A stretch of 52,059 bases of DNA. Source: Bacteroidetes bacterium GWF2_40_14 (GTDB taxonomy: Bacteria > Bacteroidota > Bacteroidia > Bacteroidales > UBA932). Within the stretch, counting starts at the first letter, position 1. Each line of letters begins with the position of its first letter. The DNA lies in NCBI GenBank assembly GCA_001769195.1, contig MEOK01000037.1, positions 1 to 52,059 of the forward strand, read 5' to 3'. Under the pieces are notes generated by a model that made no database searches, was not told the origin of the DNA, and worked only from the letters and a program-made list of their open reading frames with translations. This document shows, piece after piece, positions 1-7,023 of this stretch. Made by a program: the position numbers and the translations under genes.

Positions 1-4
1 ATAA

Positions 5-175
5 AATATTTTCGAAACTGGTGTATTCTTATTTACCATTTTTGGTGTATTTCTATTTACCGATTACAAATATATGTCTGACCAAAATTTCGAGCAGCTT
101 GAACCGAAATATAAAGCCTCAAAAGAGGAGATAAGACAATATATACTTCAGAAATTGAAAAGTTCAACCATGTAA
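5..175 (+). other. Possible 3' end of an unidentified reading frame
   Basis: A plus-strand frame is open from the left edge and ends at a TAA at 173-175. Its only internal ATG, at 74, would give a 33-residue charged peptide beginning MSDQNFEQLEP. It could be the C-terminal tail of a gene cut by the window edge, or chance. The first part overlaps a 24-bp direct repeat, which in this frame reads as an 8-residue repeat starting GVFLFT. I do not recognise the product. Confidence 0.22.
20..67. repeat. Two-copy 24-bp direct repeat
   Basis: Two copies start at 20 and 44, each with the core GGTGTATTnnTATTTACC, where nn is CT in the first and TC in the second. The spacing is exactly 24 bp. They could be coding repeats in a truncated frame, binding sites, or the end of a mobile element. 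No transposase is visible next to them. Confidence 0.4.
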
Positions 176-176
176 A

Positions 177-245
177 GCCAAATTCCTAAATCGAATACGG
201 CCAAAATCCTAAGTAAAAATCGGCCAAATTCCTAAATATTCCGAT
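177..245. repeat. Three 23-bp iterons upstream of the AAA_14 ATPase
   Basis: Three copies start at 177, 200 and 223 with an exact 23-bp period. The conserved 15-bp core is GCCAAATTCCTAAAT; the second copy differs at two positions (GCCAAAATCCTAAGT). The last copy ends 7 bp before the predicted -33 element at 253. Two helical turns of spacing on one DNA face, next to a promoter, suggest cooperative binding of a regulator. Terminal repeats of a mobile element are the main alternative. Confidence 0.55.
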
Positions 246-252
246 AGAAATT

Positions 253-283
253 TTTGTATATTGACTGATATTACGCATCTTTG
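253..283 (+). promoter_or_regulatory. Predicted Bacteroides-type promoter of the AAA_14 ATPase gene
   Basis: TTTG at 253-256 is followed after 19 bp by CATCTTTG at 276-283, one mismatch from the Bacteroidota -7 consensus TAnnTTTG. Transcription would start near 290, so the in-frame TTG at 281 lies inside the promoter and cannot be the start codon. This supports ATG at 308. Confidence 0.5.
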
Positions 284-307
284 CTAACAGAATTCAAAAA
301 ACAATTT

Positions 308-1585
308 ATGAAGGAATATAAAAAAAGAATTGCAGACAGTATTCTACAAGATAAATTGGAGGCAATGGGAGCGGTCTTGATAGAAGGACCTAAAGCTTGC
401 GGCAAGACTACAACAGCAGAACAGCAAGCTAAAAGTATACTTTACTTGGCAGATCCGCGAACAAAAACGCAGAATTTGCAAATGGCTGAGACTAATATAA
501 CTATGTTGCTTGAAGGTAAAACACCAAGATTGATTGATGAATGGCAATTGGCACCTAAATTTTGGGATGCCATCCGATTTGAAGTTGACCATAGAAATGA
601 AGATGGCCAGTTTATGCTGACCGGATCTGCAGTACCGGTTTCTACAGATGATATCCAACATACAGGTACGGGACGTTTTGGATGGATTACAATGCGCCCA
701 ATGAGTCTTTGGGAATCTGGAGAATCTTCTGGAGGTATCAGTCTTGCTGAACTTTTTCAGTCTCCCGGACAAATTGGTGCCAATAATAATCTTTCTTTTG
801 AACAACTTGCATACGTTGTTTGTCGTGGAGGTTGGCCGAAAGCAATTCTTAAAAAAACGGAGAAGGCCGCACTTATACAGATTGAAGAATATTTTGAAGC
901 GATTACACGTTCTGATATATCGCGAGTAGATAATGTCAATCGCAATCCGGAACGTGCAAAACGGCTCATGCGTTGTTATGCAAGACATCAAGGCACACAA
1001 TCCAGTATTGCCACCATTTTAGCGGACCTTTCAGTGAATGAAACTGACAGCCTGAGCGAAGCGACCATTGATTCCTATCTCACAGCCTTGCGGAAAATTT
1101 TTGTAATCGAGGATATGCCTGCATGGAACCCGAATCTTCGTTCCAAAACAGCCATTCGCACTTCAGATACACGTTATTATACAGACCCGTCTATTGCGAC
1201 AGCTGCACTTGGATTGGGGCCAAAAGACTTAATCAATGATTTAAAAACCTTTGGACTATTTTTTGAAACTTTATGCGTTCGCGATCTCCGTGTCTATGCC
1301 GATGCGTTGGGTGGAACTGTTTATCATTACAGAGATAAGAACGGATTGGAATGTGATGCTGTGGTTCATTTGAGAAATAGCTCTTTTGGACTAATAGAAA
1401 TCAAGTTAGGCGGCGATAAGTTGATAGAAGAAGGTGCGCGAACACTCACAGCCTTAACTGAAAAAATTGACACCAACCGGATGAAAACACCTGCCTTCCG
1501 TATGATACTTACTGGAGTTGGTGAATATGCATATAGACGAACAGATGGAATATATGTAGTACCTATCGGGTGTTTGAAAGATTGA
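308..1585 (+). CDS. AAA_14 / DUF4143 family ATPase
   Basis: The 425-residue protein is a P-loop ATPase of the AAA_14 plus DUF4143 type, common in Bacteroidota and without an assigned physiological role. A Walker A motif (GPKACGKT, residues 27-34), a Walker B-like LIDEWQ (75-80) and a sensor-like FMLTGS (102-107) are visible. The C-terminal third carries the DUF4143 domain, including NGLECDAVV followed by LIEIKLG, which resembles the PD-(D/E)xK nuclease core. The frame extends back to a TTG at 281, but a promoter-like element covers that codon, so the ATG at 308 is preferred. The gene ends 4 bp from the convergent sugar dehydrogenase and is not part of the glycan operon. The family call is firm; the role is unknown. 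Confidence 0.88.
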   Translation: MKEYKKRIADSILQDKLEAMGAVLIEGPKACGKTTTAEQQAKSILYLADPRTKTQNLQMAETNITMLLEGKTPRLIDEWQLAPKFWDAIRFEVDHRNEDGQFMLTGSAVPVSTDDIQHTGTGRFGWITMRPMSLWESGESSGGISLAELFQSPGQIGANNNLSFEQLAYVVCRGGWPKAILKKTEKAALIQIEEYFEAITRSDISRVDNVNRNPERAKRLMRCYARHQGTQSSIATILADLSVNETDSLSEATIDSYLTALRKIFVIEDMPAWNPNLRSKTAIRTSDTRYYTDPSIATAALGLGPKDLINDLKTFGLFFETLCVRDLRVYADALGGTVYHYRDKNGLECDAVVHLRNSSFGLIEIKLGGDKLIEEGARTLTALTEKIDTNRMKTPAFRMILTGVGEYAYRRTDGIYVVPIGCLKD

Positions 1586-1589
1586 CACC

Positions 1590-2882
1590 TTAAAGGCTCC
1601 AGTAAACCATGTCGTGGATTTTGCCCCGGTAGAGGCCTTTTATGTCGGCAAGGACGGCCCGGGGAGTGGTGAGTGAGCGGAAGTATGCTTCGTCCAGAGA
1701 GTGATACTCACGGTGAGAGACAGCCACCACAACGGTGTCGTATTCGTGAAGCATAGGTTTTTCGATTAGAGATATGCCATATTCGTGAAGAACCTCAGAG
1801 GCAACGGCACGAGGATCCATAACATCCACCGATACACCGTAGTCGAGCAGTTCGTTGATTATATCCATAACCTTGGAGTTGCGGATATCAGAAACATCCT
1901 CCTTGAAGGTGATACCCATCACAAGCACACGAGCGTTCATAATATTCTTGCCAAGACGGATCATCTCCTTTACAAGCTTCTTGCCAATGTAACCACCCAT
2001 AGAGTCATTCACAAAACGACCCGAGTTGATAACCTGAGGATGATACTTAAGCTGATGAGCCTTGTGGACAAGATAGTAAGGATCTACCCCTATACAGTGA
2101 CCACCAACCAGCCCCGGATAAAACTTAAGGAAGTTCCATTTAGTGCCCGCAGCATCCAGAACATCAAAGGTATTTATACCAATCCTGTTGAAGATAATAG
2201 ACAACTCATTCATAAGAGCAATATTAACGTCACGCTGCGTGTTCTCGACAATCTTCCCCGCCTCGGCCACCTTAATGTTGGGAGCCCTGTGAACCCCAGC
2301 AGTAACAACCAACTCGTAAACCCCGGCAACAACCTCAAGAGCCTCGGCGTCGCAACCCGAAACAATCTTGACAGTATTTGTAAGCGTATGCACCTTATCA
2401 CCCGGATTAATCCTCTCCGGAGAGTAACCAACCTTGAAGTCTACACCAAACTTAAGCCCCGACAGCTTCTCCAGCAACGGAACACAATCCTCCTCGGTGC
2501 AACCAGGATACACAGTCGACTCATAAACAACATAGTCGCCCTTTTTCAGTACGGTGCCCACAGTTTTAGTAGCACCCAGCAGAGGTTTAAGATCCGGCAT
2601 ATTAGCATCATCAATAGGAGTGGGCACAGCCACAATATAGAACGACGCCTCCTTAAGCACCTCAACCGACGAAGTATAAGTAATGTCGGCATTGAGGAAA
2701 GCCTCATCTGCCAGTTCGCCGCAAGGGTCGCTCCCGGCCCGCATTTTTGCGAGACTCTCCTCATTTATATCAAACCCGATAACAGAAATTTTCCTTGCAA
2801 ATTCAAGAGCGATAGGAAGACCTACATAGCCTAAGCCGAGAACAGCGAGCTTGCATTTTTTAGAGAGAAGATTGTTATACAT
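1590..2882 (-). CDS. tviB: UDP-N-acetylhexosamine 6-dehydrogenase (TviB/WbpO type)
   Basis: This cytoplasmic enzyme of the UDP-glucose/GDP-mannose dehydrogenase family is predicted to oxidise UDP-GlcNAc or UDP-GalNAc twice with NAD to the uronic acid. The 430 residues match the family length. The Rossmann motif GLGYVGLP is at residues 16-23 and the catalytic Cys263 lies in GGHCIGVDPYYL. The stretch around NELSIIFNRIGINTFDV is typical of the TviB/VipA branch rather than UDP-glucose dehydrogenase. It is the last gene of the minus-strand locus, cut off from the rest by the XRE-ImmA-PIN cassette and a 12-bp tandem repeat. With the epimerase at 7024-7989 it could supply UDP-GalNAcA. Which hexosamine it oxidises cannot be read from sequence. 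Confidence 0.9.
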   Translation of the reverse strand: MYNNLLSKKCKLAVLGLGYVGLPIALEFARKISVIGFDINEESLAKMRAGSDPCGELADEAFLNADITYTSSVEVLKEASFYIVAVPTPIDDANMPDLKPLLGATKTVGTVLKKGDYVVYESTVYPGCTEEDCVPLLEKLSGLKFGVDFKVGYSPERINPGDKVHTLTNTVKIVSGCDAEALEVVAGVYELVVTAGVHRAPNIKVAEAGKIVENTQRDVNIALMNELSIIFNRIGINTFDVLDAAGTKWNFLKFYPGLVGGHCIGVDPYYLVHKAHQLKYHPQVINSGRFVNDSMGGYIGKKLVKEMIRLGKNIMNARVLVMGITFKEDVSDIRNSKVMDIINELLDYGVSVDVMDPRAVASEVLHEYGISLIEKPMLHEYDTVVVAVSHREYHSLDEAYFRSLTTPRAVLADIKGLYRGKIHDMVYWSL

Positions 2883-2904
2883 ATGTTGATTTATTTTTAT
2901 TGCT

Positions 2905-2950
2905 TAATCCGCCATTTAATCCGCCATTTAATCTGCCATTTAATCCGCCA
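2905..2950. repeat. 12-bp tandem repeat, nearly four copies
   Basis: The unit TAATCCGCCATT repeats from 2905 with an exact 12-bp period: copies at 2905, 2917, 2929 (one C-to-T change) and a partial copy at 2941. It lies 23 bp upstream of the sugar dehydrogenase start codon and 3' of the PIN gene. A related CCGGATTAA occurs at the PIN stop codon. Copy number could vary between strains; no function is evident. Confidence 0.8.
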
Positions 2951-2994
2951 CTTTCCAGATCAATATATTATAATCTTACTTTATCACTGCCGGA

Positions 2995-3519
2995 TTAAAG
3001 TTCAACTTTGCAAGAATATTCCTCAATAAAATTTACAGGCAGTTTACTGTCTGAGTTCTTTACTTCATAAATAAATTTATTGCATTGCTCTACAGTTAAC
3101 AAATTTTTTCTAAGAGCATGTGCTAAAAAATCCATGGTAGTTAAAAAAGTAATTTTATTATCCAGACAATATTTTTGTATGTCTTTTAAATTGCTGCTAC
3201 CTACTACATCGTTATTATACTTGCAGAAAACCATGCATGCACTTTCTCCTTTACCCAGAATTGGGTTCGCTCTTAATCTTGCATATTCTACAACTTCTAG
3301 CCCGGTGGGAGTATAGTTAATTAATTGGATATTTTGAAAGAAATGTATCTGATTATTAATTTGTTCTTTTTGTTTTGATGACAATTCGTCATAGACAAAA
3401 TTTAATATAACATAATCATAATCAAGAAAAATTATGGGGAGAACATTCAGCATTCCACCTTTAATGAAATGAATAATAACATCTGCATCAAGAACTATTT
3501 TAGTTTTCACAAGCCTCAT
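2995..3519 (-). CDS. PIN-domain protein, putative toxin or nuclease
   Basis: A 174-residue protein that looks like a PIN-domain ribonuclease. Acidic residues at the expected places are D11 and D13 (IVLDADVIIHF), E45 (VYDEL), E92 (GKGESACM) and D113, with D130 further on. PIN nucleases use such residues to bind Mg2+ and cut RNA. The frame is open for 31 residues upstream, but ATG at 3519 starts exactly at the first PIN strand, so I use it. The gene overlaps the peptidase gene by 20 bp, implying translational coupling. PIN toxins usually sit with a small antitoxin; here the partners are a peptidase and an XRE regulator. Toxin function is inference. Confidence 0.68.
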   Translation of the reverse strand: MRLVKTKIVLDADVIIHFIKGGMLNVLPIIFLDYDYVILNFVYDELSSKQKEQINNQIHFFQNIQLINYTPTGLEVVEYARLRANPILGKGESACMVFCKYNNDVVGSSNLKDIQKYCLDNKITFLTTMDFLAHALRKNLLTVEQCNKFIYEVKNSDSKLPVNFIEEYSCKVEL

Positions 3520-4219
3520 TATCGCGACTAATTTTACTAAGAAGTTCCAAATAATGGCCCTCAGATATTTTGCCATCATCAAAAAGCAATCTGGCGTGGG
3601 CACCATAATCACCTATAACTAAACCACTATTACCTGGTTCATAAATATTTATATCATAACCATATTGTCGTGCATTATCCTTTATGGGAAGGATGAGCAA
3701 CTCCTGTGCATAAGATTTTTTAATCAGATTCAAGTCAGCTAACCGATAGACCAAAGCCTTGTGCGATATTACAAAATAATGCTCGATTTTTAATACAGTT
3801 GCCAATGATAAATTCTGAATATTAAGCTCTTCCTCAGGAATTAACTGCATGATTCCGTCTGATGGCATCAGTAATACTGAAGCAAAAGCATCTGCATTTT
3901 TTTCTGAAAGATTTTTCTGTTCTCCAACTGTACAAATATGAGGTTTTGGATTTTTCTCAATGTAAAGGTGATATAATTCGTGTGCTATTGTGAATCGCTG
4001 TCTCCCTCTGGATTGAGTGGAGTTTACCAGCATAAACATTTTGCCCGATTGAGATTTTATGCACATTCCTGAAAAATTTTCAGAAAGAGGTCGAAACAGT
4101 GTGAGAATATTATATTTAAGAAGTAGGCTCTTTAGATTTACAGGCTCAAAGGATGTTAGTCCTTTCTCTAAACGAAAAAGCAAAGCCTCCCTTTCAATTA
4201 TTCTATCTGAACGACTCAT
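3500..4219 (-). CDS. ImmA/IrrE-family zinc metallopeptidase
   Basis: A 239-residue protein with the ImmA/IrrE signature: FTIAHELYHLYIEK contains HExxH (H80, E81, H84), and the downstream EKNADAFASVLLMP (E106 as likely third zinc ligand) is the usual second motif. ImmA of ICEBs1 and IrrE of Deinococcus cleave XRE-type repressors to relieve repression. Here the XRE protein is encoded directly upstream with a 4-bp ATGA overlap, making it the probable substrate. The C-terminal part is family-variable and could act as a sensor. No signal peptide or membrane segment is seen, so it should be cytoplasmic. The family call is firm; the substrate is inferred. Confidence 0.82.
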   Translation of the reverse strand: MSRSDRIIEREALLFRLEKGLTSFEPVNLKSLLLKYNILTLFRPLSENFSGMCIKSQSGKMFMLVNSTQSRGRQRFTIAHELYHLYIEKNPKPHICTVGEQKNLSEKNADAFASVLLMPSDGIMQLIPEEELNIQNLSLATVLKIEHYFVISHKALVYRLADLNLIKKSYAQELLILPIKDNARQYGYDINIYEPGNSGLVIGDYGAHARLLFDDGKISEGHYLELLSKISRDNEACEN

Positions 4220-4557
4220 AGTGATGAAATTTTGTGCATTCCCAGATAACTCTTAACAACTTCTTTAAAATTAGAGATTTCATACATGTCGCTTTGTGAA
4301 AGATTATCAAATCTAAAGGCGCAGGCCAATACCCCCTCTAAATCAAGAATCTCGTTCTCAAAAAATAAATTCATGTCACAGCCAAACAAATTTGATAATT
4401 TCTCCAGCTCAACAAAAGGAATTTCTCGTAAGCCAGCTTCATAGTTTGCATAAGTAGATCTCTTAATACCTAAAAAAGAGGCTATTTGATCTTGGGTAAA
4501 GCCACTAGCCTCTTTAAGAATTTTTAGGTTCCTACCGACAATTAAATTCGTATTCAT
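4216..4557 (-). CDS. XRE-family transcriptional regulator
   Basis: A 113-residue protein with an N-terminal helix-turn-helix of the Cro/CI type (about residues 8-62). It contains SGFTQDQIASFLGIKRSTYA followed by NYEAGLREIP, a textbook XRE recognition region. It is the first gene of the three-gene cassette and overlaps the peptidase start by 4 bp. The likely role is to repress its own promoter, where GTGGCA boxes are present, until the ImmA-like peptidase inactivates it. Confidence 0.87.
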   Translation of the reverse strand: MNTNLIVGRNLKILKEASGFTQDQIASFLGIKRSTYANYEAGLREIPFVELEKLSNLFGCDMNLFFENEILDLEGVLACAFRFDNLSQSDMYEISNFKEVVKSYLGMHKISSL

Positions 4558-4581
4558 GATAGTTTTAAAGTAATATTAGAT

Positions 4582-4626
4582 GTGGCAAATATACATAATA
4601 TATTTAATAAATAAAAAAAATGCCAC
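4582..4626 (-). promoter_or_regulatory. Putative promoter and GTGGCA operator of the XRE-ImmA-PIN cassette
   Basis: On the minus strand TATATTTG (4593-4586) matches the -7 consensus TAnnTTTG, 29 bp before the XRE start codon. No convincing -33 TTG is present at the proper distance. GTGGCA at 4582-4587 and its complement TGCCAC at 4621-4626 flank the region, and another GTGGCA lies at 4690-4695. Boxes flanking a promoter fit an autoregulatory XRE operator. This is weak evidence from short motifs. Confidence 0.35.
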
Positions 4627-4677
4627 GGTAATAAAGTCTCAATAAATGGTGTTTTCAACAACCACAAAACCAGCTAC

Positions 4678-4698
4678 TTGCCAAAAACTGTGGCAAGG
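4678..4698. other. Perfect 7-bp hairpin directly after the WbpL-like gene
   Basis: CTTGCCA and TGGCAAG form a perfect inverted repeat around a 7-base loop, ending 2 bp from the WbpL-like stop codon at 4701. No U-run follows on the minus strand, so a classical intrinsic terminator is not supported. The arm contains the GTGGCA motif of the neighbouring promoter region, so it may instead be part of an operator. Confidence 0.35.
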
Positions 4699-4700
4699 TC

Positions 4701-5642
4701 CTACCGATGCAGCTTAAAGTACTTAACCATAAAGCCAATATATATTGTTCCCATTACTGAAGCAGCGATTAAAAAATACCACAGCCCATCATATTTGAAA
4801 ACAAAGAAACCTGACATTACAACAGCTTGTGCTGCCATATAAAGCAGAGAAACATATAAATGGGGAATATGAAGTTCATTGGACATAATCTGATACATGT
4901 GCTTTCTGTGGGCCACAAAAATATTCTCCTTCAATATCAAGCGGTGGACTATGGTCAAAACAGTGTCCACACCATAGATAAGGAGAATTATGATGTATGA
5001 CATATCTTTTTCCTGAACAATCAGTTTACAAAGGAGGAAAACGATGATAAAAGCAATGCTGACAGACCCCACGTCACCGGCAAAACATTTGGCCCGCTTG
5101 CGGAAGTTGAAGATATTAAAGACAAGCAGAGAGAGCAGAACTATATAAATAAGGTAATTATCTATGAACAGAGCTATGTAGTTGTTGATATACCAGAAAG
5201 AGGCCAACACAACAACACTATAGCCACCTGTAATGCCATTAACACCATCCATGAAGTTATAGGCATTAATTATACCTGTAGATAGAATCAAAGCGATAAA
5301 AGTATAGTACCATGGAAGAGAGTAAAGACCGCAATCATAGAACATCAGAAGCATAGCGGCAAAGTGAAACACAATTCTCACCCTTGACGGAATAGCCTTA
5401 ATATCGTCAATAAAGCTAATTACGGCAATTATTGAGAGACCAAGGGCAAACAAGGGGTAGCTAAAACCACAGAAAAAGAAATAGAGAGCGACTCCAATAT
5501 AAAAAACAATACCCCCACCTCTGAGGGTAATATACTCATGAGAACTCCGCTCATTTGGCTTATCTATAATATTATAGTGGTCAGCTATCTTAAAGTATAT
5601 CAGAATTGATAATATCAGTAAGCCAAGAATTGATACAAACAT
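4701..5642 (-). CDS. WbpL/WecA-type polyprenyl-phosphate glycosyl-1-phosphate transferase
   Basis: This 313-residue integral membrane protein belongs to glycosyltransferase family 4 (MraY/WecA/WbpL). It would move a HexNAc-1-phosphate from a UDP-sugar to undecaprenyl phosphate, the first step of repeat-unit assembly at the inner membrane. It is hydrophobic throughout, with about ten predicted membrane segments. The Mg2+/substrate motifs NAYNFMDGVNGITGG and FAGDVGSVSIAF are present, as is HRKHMYQ near the C-terminus. The downstream position of the adjacent reductase (5 bp gap) mirrors WbpV-WbpL type pairs, pointing to D-QuiNAc or D-FucNAc as first sugar. The sugar is inferred. Confidence 0.9.
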   Translation of the reverse strand: MFVSILGLLILSILIYFKIADHYNIIDKPNERSSHEYITLRGGGIVFYIGVALYFFFCGFSYPLFALGLSIIAVISFIDDIKAIPSRVRIVFHFAAMLLMFYDCGLYSLPWYYTFIALILSTGIINAYNFMDGVNGITGGYSVVVLASFWYINNYIALFIDNYLIYIVLLSLLVFNIFNFRKRAKCFAGDVGSVSIAFIIVFLLCKLIVQEKDMSYIIILLIYGVDTVLTIVHRLILKENIFVAHRKHMYQIMSNELHIPHLYVSLLYMAAQAVVMSGFFVFKYDGLWYFLIAASVMGTIYIGFMVKYFKLHR

Positions 5643-5647
5643 GAATG

Positions 5648-6604
5648 TTAAGTTTTTTTAAATGAAGCTAATGTTTTTGCCATTCCCTCAGAAGCTTTCA
5701 GAGGCAATCGGTCGACACCAATTGCACGTTTTATTTTATCATTTGACACAACATAGCTTTCCGTAAGCTTCTGCAACCGAAAAGTATTGAAAGGCATGTG
5801 CAAAAGGTTGCCCAATTTAGCCAATCCATTAATCAATGCTTTGTTAATATTAAGAATATGACTCTTTTTGCCAACAGAAAAGGCGATAAGTTCCACTAAC
5901 TGACTTGTAGACAAAGGTTCATCGTCTGCAATGTGATATATGCCAGATTCAATATCTTCAGATACAAGTTTTTCAACAATAAAGGATAAATTATCGATAG
6001 AAGTGAAGGAACGTTTGTTGTCAAATGAACCTAAGGGCCATGGAATACCCTTACTGACAAGCTTGTACAATAAATTCAGATTACCTTTATTGCCAGGACC
6101 ATGTATCATACAGGGTCTGAGAATATAAACACTTTTCCCGGCTAGCTTACAGGCGTTATCAGCCATTCTGGCCAAAATGTACTCCTCGGCCTTAAACTTA
6201 GACTCACCATAAGGACCGACAGGGAGGGGGATAACATCTTCTGAAAGAGAGTCGCCCGATACTTTTTCTGCAGCAGCCTTAACCGAGCTGAAGAAGATAA
6301 ATTTACTGGCATCCGATTCCAGAAACTTGTCAAAGATCTTCTTAGTGAGCCCGGTATTTATATCAAAATAACTTTGCTCATCAGAAATCTTCCTGGTGTC
6401 GTGCGCTTTGCCGGCAAGATGAATAACTGTATCAATATGATTTATATTCAATTCTTCCAGTCCATTCCAATGATATGCTATCTTGAATTCCTTTTCTGGC
6501 ATTTGACCAATATCAAGAGATTCATTAGTAAAACCATGATCAACAAATTTTTTAGATAAATTTCTACCTATAAAACCAGATGCACCTGATATTAATATAT
6601 TCAT
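5648..6604 (-). CDS. NAD-dependent epimerase/dehydratase, probable 4-reductase for the initiating sugar
   Basis: A 318-residue extended SDR. The nucleotide-binding motif GASGFIGRN is at residues 7-15 and the active-site pattern is FFSSVKAA followed by YGESKFKAE (YxxxK). Members paired with a WbpL-type transferase (WbpV, WreQ) reduce the 4-keto sugar made by a WbpM-type dehydratase, giving UDP-D-QuiNAc or UDP-D-FucNAc. Such a dehydratase lies at the other end of the locus (47462-49450). A UDP-hexose 4-epimerase role is the alternative; the motifs do not separate the two. Confidence 0.82.
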   Translation of the reverse strand: MNILISGASGFIGRNLSKKFVDHGFTNESLDIGQMPEKEFKIAYHWNGLEELNINHIDTVIHLAGKAHDTRKISDEQSYFDINTGLTKKIFDKFLESDASKFIFFSSVKAAAEKVSGDSLSEDVIPLPVGPYGESKFKAEEYILARMADNACKLAGKSVYILRPCMIHGPGNKGNLNLLYKLVSKGIPWPLGSFDNKRSFTSIDNLSFIVEKLVSEDIESGIYHIADDEPLSTSQLVELIAFSVGKKSHILNINKALINGLAKLGNLLHMPFNTFRLQKLTESYVVSNDKIKRAIGVDRLPLKASEGMAKTLASFKKT

Positions 6605-6675
6605 TATAATGATGAATTAATGATGAAAAATACAAGTAGATACAGGTTCCTGATCTTCCGGTGTCTGCTGTAACA

Positions 6676-6828
6676 CTACGGTAGGCTCATCTGTCCCATG
6701 AAATTATACTTGAAAACAAAACCCTTAGGTTTTCTGTATCCATATCTTTCTCGAAGAGTAATGCGAATTCTTTTATTGAAAACTGTTCTTGTGGACGATA
6801 TCATCTCATCAGAGGCAATTTTTTTCAT
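6676..6828 (-). CDS. Small basic hypothetical protein (50 aa)
   Basis: In the 419-base gap between the epimerases, one minus-strand frame from ATG at 6828 to TAG at 6676 encodes 50 residues, rich in Arg and Lys (RIRITLRERYGYRKPKGF). It might be a real small protein or a remnant of a larger gene. I do not recognise it. The rest of the gap (6829-7023) is AT-rich with no gene-like feature. Confidence 0.3.
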   Translation of the reverse strand: MKKIASDEMISSTRTVFNKRIRITLRERYGYRKPKGFVFKYNFMGQMSLP

Positions 6829-7023
6829 ATAAAGATAAGCACTTATTTGCACTTGTATAAGTACTATCTCCGTTTATTAATTGATATTAAGTGTGTTGAA
6901 ATTTATTAAGATGACCTTAATTATAAATTAAATTATCCAACCTGACAACCACAAGCTTATTATTGAGAGAAGATTGGGGTTTTAATATGAAATCTTCAAT
7001 AAATGTGCTTACATGGCTAATTC

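Noticed and set aside
281-307. TTG start for the AAA_14 ATPase
   Set aside because: The TTG overlaps a predicted -7 promoter element, and ATG at 308 directly precedes the conserved N-terminus.
344-1000. A 218-codon minus-strand frame opposite the AAA_14 gene
   Set aside because: Cys/Phe-rich antisense translation of a conserved ATPase; no family pattern.
1785-2834. A 349-codon plus-strand open frame opposite the sugar dehydrogenase
   Set aside because: The minus strand encodes a full-length dehydrogenase with its NAD motif and catalytic Cys; the plus-strand translation shows no family pattern.
4678-4698. Rho-independent terminator after the WbpL-like gene
   Set aside because: The hairpin is perfect but no U-run follows on the minus strand.
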